A DNA stretch of 12,496 bases from Acidianus hospitalis. Lineage in GTDB: Archaea; Thermoproteota; Thermoprotei_A; Sulfolobales; Sulfolobaceae. A program made the translations under genes and the position numbers. Shown piece by piece: positions 1-6,988 of the stretch. Position 1 is the first letter of the stretch, and the number at the start of each line of letters is the position of its first letter. The notes below the pieces were generated by a model, which saw nothing but the letters and a program-made list of their open reading frames with translations, did not search any database and had not been told where the DNA came from. The stretch lies in contig QEFD01000100.1 in the NCBI GenBank assembly GCA_003086435.1, positions 1 through 12,496 of the forward strand, given 5' to 3'.

Positions 1-555
1 TTTGGATATAATATTGATTCGCTTCTTACTCCAGAAGTTATGTATATAGTTACTCGAAGAATTTTCGTACCCTTTTTAGCAGAAGAATTCCCAGAAATTA
101 TATCGCTTGATACTAATCTTAATATCATAAGAGAACTGATAATAATAAAGGATCATTTATTGAAAGGTAATAAAATTCAAATAGGGTATAAGTATACTGT
201 TAATTCTAAAAATGATGGAAAACTCTCATCTCTTAATGATTGCAAGAGAATAGTTTTTGGCATTAATGCAAAATTGCTAAAAAGCTTGAACGCATTATCT
301 ACAGACTTTATTTTCTTTGGGTTTAAAAATGAACTAGAAAAAATATTGATTCTACATGATATACCTATAATAGCTAAAGATAAAGATGAACTTTACAAGG
401 AAATTACTAAATATTTAGCTAGCTGGGGAATTAACATATCATCTATTCCTGCTGAGATTAGCAACATGCCAAAGAATAAGATAAATGTGAAATCAAAAAT
501 TATTGATATAGACTACGCATTATTCTCCTCTCAATTTTCTAGTAACTTCACTTGA
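1..555 (+). CDS. Hypothetical protein, probably 5'-truncated by window edge
   Basis: The frame is open from the first base: thirteen sense codons precede the first ATG at position 40, so the gene probably starts outside the window. A start at 40 remains possible, because a TATA-like stretch lies near 7-14. From that ATG the product is 171 residues. I do not recognise the family. It is mixed alpha/beta in character, rich in Lys, Ile and Leu, with no signal peptide, membrane segment, cysteine cluster or clear catalytic motif. It is convergent with arnB, and its last 11 codons plus stop (520-555) overlap the arnB 3' end on the other strand. That overlap is typical of compact Sulfolobales genomes and says little about function. 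Confidence 0.6.
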   Translation, partial: FGYNIDSLLTPEVMYIVTRRIFVPFLAEEFPEIISLDTNLNIIRELIIIKDHLLKGNKIQIGYKYTVNSKNDGKLSSLNDCKRIVFGINAKLLKSLNALSTDFIFFGFKNELEKILILHDIPIIAKDKDELYKEITKYLASWGINISSIPAEISNMPKNKINVKSKIIDIDYALFSSQFSSNFT

Positions 556-1665
556 CACTTCCTTAGAGAGCCTTTTAGTTTGCTCTGTAGATCCTATCCT
601 TTTAGTCGTCTCAAGATCCGCTGATAATCTTTTAGTAGTTTCAATAAGCTCAAGCCTTCTGGTCTGCTGAGCTAATTCTTCCATCTTCTTTAAAGTTCTC
701 GTGGCCTCAACCAAATTACCTGCATTAACATCTTCTGAATACTTTTGTAATGTTACGTAATATTCGTATTCCATTATAATATCCTTGTTTATACCAGAAA
801 TGAAAGTTTGTTGATCTGGAGCTTGTTTTAATGAAACTATACTCATTAGCGCATCCTGAACATTTTTAACAGGATCTTCATAATTGACCTTAATTGTCAT
901 GAAGTTACCGTTATATTTAGGTGGTATTACAGTCTCACCTAGAATTTTAATTACTCCTTCTACTGCATTTATTTTAACCGGTAATTGAGGATAATTTAGT
1001 AATTTAACTGGAGACTCTGATATTATGTCTACAGTTACATTCTTACCTGCTATTTTAGTCTTAGCTGCTCTAGGTAATTTTTCGGGTATTTCGGAAGCTT
1101 CCTGTATATGATAAAATGTGGATCCCGTTCTATCGCTTAATATCTTTAGAAGTTCCTCGTTATAATCATCACCTATTCCAAATGAGATTATTTGCACACC
1201 TTGAGGTATACTCATTTTCTCATAAGTTCTTGTATCTGTAACGTCAGTAGGGTTGCCATCAGTGAGTAATAGAATATACGCAGGCATACTATATTTCACT
1301 GCTATCTTAAACGCCGTCAATAAGGCGGTAAATAGAGAAGTTTGTCCATTTGCAGCGATATTTTGAATCTCATTAGTTAAATCTAAAGGGTCAGAAAATT
1401 CTCTTACAACCTCCACTGTACTAGCAAATTTAATGAAAGTGACCTTATTCCCTTGTGGAATTCTCTTAAATAATTCAATTGCACCGCTCTTAGCTTTTTC
1501 TATCTTAAGGCCTTCCATGGAACCACTGGTATCAAGGAGTATTATATAATGAAATCCTGTTGCAACAGATATTTTTTCAGGAACCAAAAGTACTTTAAAC
1601 ATCATTCTGACTTCGTTATCGAAAGAATATCTATGGCTCACGTCTACTCTCAAAGATAATGTCAT
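520..1665 (-). CDS. arnB: vWA-domain protein, ArnB-like (archaellum repression module)
   Basis: A 381-residue protein with an N-terminal beta-strand segment, a von Willebrand A domain (about residues 36-200), a beta-rich middle and a charged helical tail. The MIDAS metal site looks intact: Asp45, Ser47 and Ser49 in the DTSGS motif, the Thr in GQTS near residue 108, and the Asp in LLTDG. In Sulfolobus acidocaldarius, ArnB binds the FHA protein ArnA in a phosphorylation-dependent way and the pair represses archaellum genes. The identification rests on domain architecture and adjacency to arnA. The tail carries five T-x-x-L/I motifs (Thr335, 344, 354, 363, 375). It is the third gene of a minus-strand operon, 10 bases behind the phosphatase, with a good GGTGA site. 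I see no signal peptide, so it is probably cytoplasmic. Confidence 0.85.
   Translation of the reverse strand: MTLSLRVDVSHRYSFDNEVRMMFKVLLVPEKISVATGFHYIILLDTSGSMEGLKIEKAKSGAIELFKRIPQGNKVTFIKFASTVEVVREFSDPLDLTNEIQNIAANGQTSLFTALLTAFKIAVKYSMPAYILLLTDGNPTDVTDTRTYEKMSIPQGVQIISFGIGDDYNEELLKILSDRTGSTFYHIQEASEIPEKLPRAAKTKIAGKNVTVDIISESPVKLLNYPQLPVKINAVEGVIKILGETVIPPKYNGNFMTIKVNYEDPVKNVQDALMSIVSLKQAPDQQTFISGINKDIIMEYEYYVTLQKYSEDVNAGNLVEATRTLKKMEELAQQTRRLELIETTKRLSADLETTKRIGSTEQTKRLSKEVSSEVTRKLRGE
532..663 (-). repeat. Five degenerate T-[KR]-[KR]-[LI] repeats in the ArnB C-terminal tail
   Basis: The arnB 3' end encodes TRRL, TKRL, TKRI, TKRL and TRKL at residues 335-338, 344-347, 354-357, 363-366 and 375-378, spaced 9, 10, 9 and 12 residues apart. 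On the plus strand three copies of CTTTTAGT are visible. A basic threonine motif with Leu/Ile at +3 resembles FHA-binding sites, suggesting phospho-docking sites for ArnA. The function is inferred. Confidence 0.7.
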
Positions 1666-1671
1666 CTTATT

Positions 1672-1676
1672 TCACC
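1672..1676 (-). promoter_or_regulatory. Ribosome binding site of arnB (GGTGA)
   Basis: On the minus strand the phosphatase stop codon TAG runs directly into GGTGA, six bases before the arnB ATG. It supports the chosen start and cotranscription of arnB with the phosphatase gene. Confidence 0.7.
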
Positions 1677-2476
1677 TACAGTAATACTTTACAGAAACTT
1701 CCCTTATTAAGTACTAGGGCTCCTGCACCTAAACCGTGATACCTGCTTGAAAATACTGTTATTACCCTATTGTCCATTTCAAATCTGAAAGCATCTACTG
1801 CCTCATGCCCTCTTATTATTCCTTTTAGGTTATTCCTTTCAAGGAACTTTAAAGTTACGTCTTTTCCATAAAAATATGTGCCTTCTCCTCTAACATTAGG
1901 TACAAAGCCTTCTAGCTCTTCCCTAGGATCGTTCCATAGCATTTCAAAAGCTATCTCGTCATCAGGATTAACGTCTGGCCTTCTTAAGGAATTTATTTGC
2001 TTTACATCTTCTAAATTCCTCGCAATTCCACCATGGACGCAAAAATACCCATTTATGATAGCCGCATATGGCATGGCTGAAAACATATTAACAAAATCTT
2101 CGTAATAGTCTCCCATTTTCTCTAGAACCTCACCTTTAAAACCGTAAAACTCATTAGTTAATGGACTTTCATGATTTCCTCTTAATACTATAACTTTTTT
2201 TGGATTTTCTAACATTTTTCTTAAAATCAGCGTTAAATTCTCTATACCTTGTGAACCTCTATCGACGTAATCGCCTAGAAATATTAATATATCAACTTTA
2301 TCATACAACTCTCTAAATACTTCCTCTGTAACATCTAAGGCTCCATGAGTATCTCCAACAAACGCTACAGTATCCTTCTCCGGCAATTCAAGCAAGAGAG
2401 GTTCGCTTATAAAAAAATCATGAGCTTCATTAATTATTTTTAATATCTCATTTATTTCACTTTCGCTTAACGCCAT
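1676..2476 (-). CDS. PPP-family Ser/Thr protein phosphatase (PP1/PP2A-like)
   Basis: A 266-residue metallophosphatase carrying the PPP signature motifs in order: GDTHG (Asp42, His44), GDYVDRG (Asp69, Asp72, Arg73), GNHE (Asn101, His102), VHGG (His148) and RGHE (His224). All expected metal ligands are present, so it should be an active phosphoserine/phosphothreonine phosphatase using two metal ions. The C-terminal SAPNY-like element is replaced by FSSRY. It sits between arnA and arnB: its start shares one base with the arnA stop (TAATG on the minus strand), with a GTGA seven bases upstream, and arnB follows after 10 bases. That placement suggests it dephosphorylates ArnB, ArnA or both, which is inference. 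Sulfolobus PP2A is known to act on this signalling network, but I cannot tell whether this is its direct orthologue. Confidence 0.93.
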   Translation of the reverse strand: MALSESEINEILKIINEAHDFFISEPLLLELPEKDTVAFVGDTHGALDVTEEVFRELYDKVDILIFLGDYVDRGSQGIENLTLILRKMLENPKKVIVLRGNHESPLTNEFYGFKGEVLEKMGDYYEDFVNMFSAMPYAAIINGYFCVHGGIARNLEDVKQINSLRRPDVNPDDEIAFEMLWNDPREELEGFVPNVRGEGTYFYGKDVTLKFLERNNLKGIIRGHEAVDAFRFEMDNRVITVFSSRYHGLGAGALVLNKGSFCKVLL

Positions 2477-3177
2477 TATTCAATCACAATCTTCAATATT
2501 GTATTACTGCCTAATTTGATTATACTTCCAGGGGCAAGTTCTTGCTTACCCTTAACCGGCTGGAATAGTTTACCATCATACAAATAAGTCCCATTAGTAC
2601 TATTCAAATCTTCTATGTATAGTTTTCCTCCTTCTAAAGAAATTATTGCATGCCTCCTAGAAATTTCTGGGTCAGGAATTACTATAACGTTCTCTGGACT
2701 TCTTCCTATAGATATACTTTCGAAAACGTCAAATTCTAAAGGCAATTTAGTCTTATTTAATGCAGATACTGGAGTAGCTATGAAAATAAGATAATATTTA
2801 CCTGCAGGAGTTTGCAAGGCTTGTTGAGTCGCACTACCTACTGAAACAGATTGAGAAGGAGTTTGAGATGTTTGCTGAACTGATTGTTCTATAGGTTGCT
2901 TAACGCTAGTTTGAACTGACGATTGACCTTCTGAAGTTAATTGCTGATTAGATTGCTCTGTTACAACTACGGGTTGACTAGACTGCTCTTGAGCTTGTAC
3001 TTGTTGAGCTTGTGGTTCAGCTGATGGCTGAGCACTTATGGGGGGCTGTTGATTAGCTTCTTGTTGTACTGCAGGAGGTTCTGTTTTAACGTTTTCTGGC
3101 TTCTTAGCTCCACACTGCATACAAAAAAGAGCATCGTCAGAGTTTTCATATCCACAAATTGGGCATTTCCACGTCAT
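2476..3177 (-). CDS. arnA: Zinc-ribbon/FHA-domain protein ArnA
   Basis: A 233-residue protein in three parts. Residues 1-25 are a zinc ribbon with Cys5, Cys8, Cys19 and Cys22. Residues 30-125 are a low-complexity linker rich in Gln, Ser, Thr and Pro. Residues 127-233 are an FHA domain with the phosphothreonine-reading residues in place: GRS at 158-160, SRRH at 173-176 and NSTNGT at 192-197. This zinc finger plus FHA layout is that of ArnA, the partner of ArnB in repressing archaellum expression in S. acidocaldarius. It is first in the operon, followed with a one-base overlap by the phosphatase. A TATA-like box about 26 bases upstream suggests a leaderless transcript. No archaellum genes lie in the window, so the motility role rests on homology. 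Confidence 0.9.
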   Translation of the reverse strand: MTWKCPICGYENSDDALFCMQCGAKKPENVKTEPPAVQQEANQQPPISAQPSAEPQAQQVQAQEQSSQPVVVTEQSNQQLTSEGQSSVQTSVKQPIEQSVQQTSQTPSQSVSVGSATQQALQTPAGKYYLIFIATPVSALNKTKLPLEFDVFESISIGRSPENVIVIPDPEISRRHAIISLEGGKLYIEDLNSTNGTYLYDGKLFQPVKGKQELAPGSIIKLGSNTILKIVIE

Positions 3178-3243
3178 ACTTATCTATTTATACAAAAACA
3201 TTAATAAGCTCTCCTGCACAAGATAATATCGGGTTTTATTAAA
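3178..3243. promoter_or_regulatory. Divergent promoter region between arnA and the second vWA gene
   Basis: These 66 bases separate two divergent signalling operons. An AT box at 3200-3209 (ATTAATAAGC on the plus strand) is centred about 27 bases from the arnA ATG, the position expected for a leaderless archaeal promoter. The plus-strand gene has no good TATA box at -26 from its TTG. The same AT box, or TATTTATAC at 3185-3193, would give it a short untranslated leader. Shared control of the two operons is plausible but inferred. Confidence 0.5.
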
Positions 3244-4314
3244 TTGACAATTTCATTAAAAATTAAAACCTCACATACATATGTCAACAAAAATGACAAA
3301 ACCGAGGTCGGTATAGTAATTTATATTGTACCAGAAAAATATACAAGCAACGCTAATATTAGATATATCATTGCAGTAGATAATAGTCCATCAATGAAAG
3401 ACCATAACAAATTTGATACAGCTATAAACTCTGCTCAATCCTTACTTGCCAGCATACCGAATACTAACAATGTCATAGTAATTTTATTTTCCAATCATCC
3501 AAAAATTATATACAATGGCCAGGGAGGAAATATTGTTTATATACCAAAAGAATTTGGGGGAACGACTAGATTACATGAGACGATAAGGAAAATAATAGAA
3601 ATAGCCAACGACGGAGTACCAACAAAGGCAATACTCCTAACAGATGGAAAGCCTAAAGATAAAACAGATGTTCGTGATTATGAAGCTCTTCAGATTCCCC
3701 CCAATTTGACATTTATTTCCATAGGAATTGGCAAAGATTACAATGAGGTTATACTTAAGAGAATTTCAGATAAATCAGCTGGAGTGTTTTATCATATAGA
3801 CGATGTTTCACAGTTACCAAATATCTTAGAAGAACAAAAAACTACTGATACATATGCACTAAATTTGACTCTTAATGCTCCTCAAGGCTTTACTCCGTTT
3901 AATTACGATCTACCAATTTTTATACCAATAGTAGATAGACTAGTAGCAATTTACGGAACAATGATAATTGATCCAGGGAGTTTGCCGGTTAATCTAACTT
4001 TCACAGCTAACTATACAGACCCTGTTGATTCTCAATCTAAAGTATTGCCCGTAACAATAACCTTACAAAGAGCAGAAGATAATGTCGTAAGATCAACTAT
4101 TAATTCTAATGTCCTCGCGGAAATTAAATATTATAGGCTATTAAAGGAATACGCTGATACATTAGCTAAAGGCAAGGATACTACAAGAGTAATGTCAGAA
4201 CTCATGCAAACTGCGCAGCAAACTGGAAATCAAGCATTAATAGAAGAAACTCAAAAACTCACCGGGCATTCTAAATCTGATTTATCTGAAGTAACTAAAA
4301 AAATGAGATCATGA
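3244..4314 (+). CDS. Second vWA-domain protein, ArnB paralogue
   Basis: A 356-residue paralogue of the ArnB-like protein on the opposite strand. The two align from the first residue (MTISLKI against MTLSLRV) to the tail, which supports the TTG start at 3244. The vWA domain covers about residues 37-200 with an intact MIDAS: Asp46, Ser48 and Ser50 in DNSPS, Thr in GGTTR, and Asp in LLTDG. The C-terminal tail is about 19 residues shorter than in ArnB and keeps one T-x-x-L motif (Thr336) and one T-x-x-M (Thr351). It should be a cytoplasmic protein-interaction module, possibly competing with or complementing ArnB for ArnA. Its stop overlaps the next start (ATGA), so it is translationally coupled to a Trm10-like methyltransferase. 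The role is inferred from homology and position. Confidence 0.88.
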   Translation: MTISLKIKTSHTYVNKNDKTEVGIVIYIVPEKYTSNANIRYIIAVDNSPSMKDHNKFDTAINSAQSLLASIPNTNNVIVILFSNHPKIIYNGQGGNIVYIPKEFGGTTRLHETIRKIIEIANDGVPTKAILLTDGKPKDKTDVRDYEALQIPPNLTFISIGIGKDYNEVILKRISDKSAGVFYHIDDVSQLPNILEEQKTTDTYALNLTLNAPQGFTPFNYDLPIFIPIVDRLVAIYGTMIIDPGSLPVNLTFTANYTDPVDSQSKVLPVTITLQRAEDNVVRSTINSNVLAEIKYYRLLKEYADTLAKGKDTTRVMSELMQTAQQTGNQALIEETQKLTGHSKSDLSEVTKKMRS

Positions 4315-5189
4315 TACTTGCTAAAAGTCTCTCATATTTTTTAAAGAAAAACGGAATAAATGAAATTTATGTTAATAAAGTAAAGAGAAGGGGTAATTCG
4401 TACTTACAAGATATTGCGTTAAATATCCTTATAAAGGACTTTAAATTAAAAGAAACTGAAATACTTGGAAAACTTAAAGCAGAGGAAGACGAAATTAAAA
4501 TTTTTTCTGGAAAAGGATCCGAGAAAGTTAATTATGAGATAGCTAAAGACGGTAAGAGAGATATAATTATAGACTTCCCTAAATTCCCAGTCTTTATTAT
4601 AGATTTATCATTATGGAATAGACACTCAGAAGAGGAAAGAAATAGGCTAATTGTTCAAATCCTGTGCTCTATTAACTCAATAAGAAAATATTTATGGGAT
4701 TTTAATTTATCAATAAACAATTTCCCACAGGGATTTTCGCTTTCAATTTTAAATAAAGTTAGATTTAACGTTGCACCAGAAGGTAACGCGATAATACTTA
4801 ACCCTTATGGAGAAATAGAGGCAACAGAAGAATTAATTAGAAATACGCAAACGTTCATAATTGGCGGTATAATAGATAGATCTGGATGGAAATATGCCAC
4901 ATATGAAATGGCTAAAATAGCAAAATACGATTTCCCTCATGTGAAAATAGCATTAAGAGGTTCTACAGTGGGAGTTCCAGATAGGATAAATAAAATTATT
5001 GAGATTATACTTCGTGTATATTATGGAGAAAAATTAGAAAATGTAATATTAGATTTACAATCAAATGCCGATAAATTTAACCGTTTACTAGTTGAGAAAC
5101 AAAAAGGGAATTTAAAAGAAGCTATACAATGGTTAAAACCAAGCGAAAAAGTACTTAGAAGATTAGGAATTCAATCAAATTCTGCTTGA
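4311..5189 (+). CDS. trm10: Trm10-family tRNA (position 9) N1-methyltransferase
   Basis: A 292-residue protein with features of archaeal Trm10, the SPOUT-class enzyme that uses S-adenosylmethionine to methylate N1 of the purine at tRNA position 9 (m1A9 in S. acidocaldarius, m1G9 in other lineages). The N-terminal 85 residues are basic and probably bind RNA. The SPOUT core starts near FIIDLS (96-100), followed by ILNPYGE (162-168), the conserved TFIIGGIIDRS stretch (181-191, Asp189 a candidate catalytic residue) and LRGSTVGVP (215-223), which contributes to the cofactor-binding knot. Length matches the archaeal family. Its ATG overlaps the vWA stop (ATGA) with no separate ribosome binding site, so translation probably depends on the upstream gene. 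The 3' end overlaps the next minus-strand gene by 19 bases. Whether it makes m1A, m1G or both cannot be read here. Confidence 0.88.
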   Translation: MILAKSLSYFLKKNGINEIYVNKVKRRGNSYLQDIALNILIKDFKLKETEILGKLKAEEDEIKIFSGKGSEKVNYEIAKDGKRDIIIDFPKFPVFIIDLSLWNRHSEEERNRLIVQILCSINSIRKYLWDFNLSINNFPQGFSLSILNKVRFNVAPEGNAIILNPYGEIEATEELIRNTQTFIIGGIIDRSGWKYATYEMAKIAKYDFPHVKIALRGSTVGVPDRINKIIEIILRVYYGEKLENVILDLQSNADKFNRLLVEKQKGNLKEAIQWLKPSEKVLRRLGIQSNSA

Positions 5190-5485
5190 ATTTTCTTCTT
5201 TCCTTCCAATAATTTTCTAGGAAACGGTATATTATTAACTTCCTCTAACTTTATTCCAGATTTTCTTAGCTCTTCTATAGCATTCCTTAAATCATCCTCA
5301 TGAACTGCAAATTTAACTTGGCTTACTATTTTATTTAATGTAGGATCGTTACTCCTAAATTTTTCTGCGCTAATAACTTTCCAGTCGTTTCCATCTTTAT
5401 ATATAAGTATTACGTCTTGAAAGTACCCTTTTACTACGTGAGAAATACCTGCTATATAGTAATTGCCAAACTTATACACAGACAT
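5171..5485 (-). CDS. Small conserved-looking hypothetical protein
   Basis: I do not recognise this protein. From the ATG at 5485 it is 104 residues. A longer reading from 5557 (128 residues) would run over the start of the divergent CoA-transferase gene. I prefer 5485 because TAAATA (minus strand, 5508-5513) is centred 25-26 bases upstream, as expected for a leaderless transcript. The N-terminal half has alternating beta-strand character with aromatic residues (YKFGNYYIAG, VILIYKDG, DWKVISAEKF). The C-terminal half is helical and charged (EDDLRNAIEELRKSGIKLEEV). There is no membrane segment and no cysteine. Its 3' end overlaps the trm10 3' end by 19 bases and it is divergent from the CoA-transferase beta gene. 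It could be a small regulatory or ligand-binding protein, but nothing visible shows this. Confidence 0.65.
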   Translation of the reverse strand: MSVYKFGNYYIAGISHVVKGYFQDVILIYKDGNDWKVISAEKFRSNDPTLNKIVSQVKFAVHEDDLRNAIEELRKSGIKLEEVNNIPFPRKLLEGKKKIQAEFD

Positions 5486-5507
5486 AGAAGTAAACTTAAT
5501 TTTCGAG

Positions 5508-5513
5508 TATTTA
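5508..5513 (-). promoter_or_regulatory. TATA-like box for the small gene starting at 5485
   Basis: TAAATA on the minus strand is centred 25-26 bases upstream of the ATG at 5485. The spacing fits a leaderless archaeal promoter and favours that start over 5557. Confidence 0.45.
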
Positions 5514-5522
5514 GGAATTATG

Positions 5523-5542
5523 TTACATGATTGATCATGTAA
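5523..5542. repeat. 20-bp perfect palindrome over the CoA-transferase beta start
   Basis: TTACATGAT, spacer TG, ATCATGTAA: nine paired bases on each side. It contains the ATG at 5527, so it would cover the transcript start of a leaderless beta-subunit mRNA, and it lies upstream of the TATA box of the divergent small gene. Symmetry and place fit an operator for a dimeric helix-turn-helix regulator. An mRNA hairpin hiding the start codon is an alternative. Confidence 0.5.
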
Positions 5543-6220
5543 TAAAAGCCATTGCATTAAGCTTAAATGACGAAGAAAAAGTTTACGTTGGGTTGAATTC
5601 TATTCCAGCAATATTAGGCGCTTTTATGGCAAGAGATTTTTATGGAAAGAAGATAAGAATCTTAGGCGTAGCAGAGGCCGATAACCCGTCAGAAATAAAA
5701 ATAACTCCTTCTACTGGTAATCCGTTTTATGTTAATGAAACTCCAATCTTACCTACGGTTGAATCATTTGATTTGGCTCAAAAAGGAAAATTAGATGTGA
5801 TGTTTCTAGGTCCCGCTCAAATAGATGAGGAAACTAATGTTAACTTATCTGTAATAGGAGGCTATTCTAAACCTAAAGTTAGATTACCAGGTGGGGCTGC
5901 AACAGCTTATATATTACCGCTCGTTAAAAAGGCTATACTATGGAATTTAAAGCATAGTAAATCTACTTTAGTAAAGAGAGTAGATTTTGTTACAGGTAGT
6001 GCTAAGTTTTCTATGAATAAAGTTATTGTAGTTACTAATCTTGGAGTTTTAGAATATTCTAGAGAAGATAAAAAATGGTACGTAAAATACATATATCCAT
6101 GGAGTAATTTTGCAAAAATAGTTGAAAATACTGCTTTCCAAGTTTATAATGCAATCCAAGGAGTTATAGACGTTAATGAGGAAGAAAAGAACTTTATTAC
6201 AAAGTTAGATCCAGACGATC

Positions 6221-6243
<23 letters not shown>
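5527..6243 (+). CDS. Class I CoA-transferase, beta subunit (GctB/IpdB-like)
   Basis: A 238-residue protein of the small-subunit type of class I CoA-transferases (glutaconate CoA-transferase/IpdB-like). It should pair with the alpha subunit encoded at 6221-6988 to move CoA between carboxylic acids. Family features are the phrase GKLDVMFLGPAQIDEETNVNLSV (about 93-115), the GGYSKPKVRLPGGAA stretch and a C-terminal region with EYSREDKKWYV. Glu50 in GVAEADNP lies where the family's catalytic glutamate, which forms the glutamyl-CoA intermediate, is expected. That is a tentative alignment, and some relatives (IpdAB) have lost this residue and act as hydrolases. The start codon sits inside a 20-bp palindrome, and CTTAATTT at 5495-5502 is a weak TATA candidate. 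The 3' end overlaps its partner gene, on the opposite strand, by 23 bases. Confidence 0.85.

Positions 6244-6968
<725 letters not shown>

Positions 6969-6988
<20 letters not shown>

Noticed and set aside
1878..2105. 75-residue plus-strand frame opposite the phosphatase
   Set aside because: It lies wholly antisense to conserved PPP motifs, with no ribosome binding site.
5907..6092. 61-residue minus-strand frame inside the CoA-transferase beta gene
   Set aside because: Antisense to a recognised family, with no promoter or ribosome binding site.
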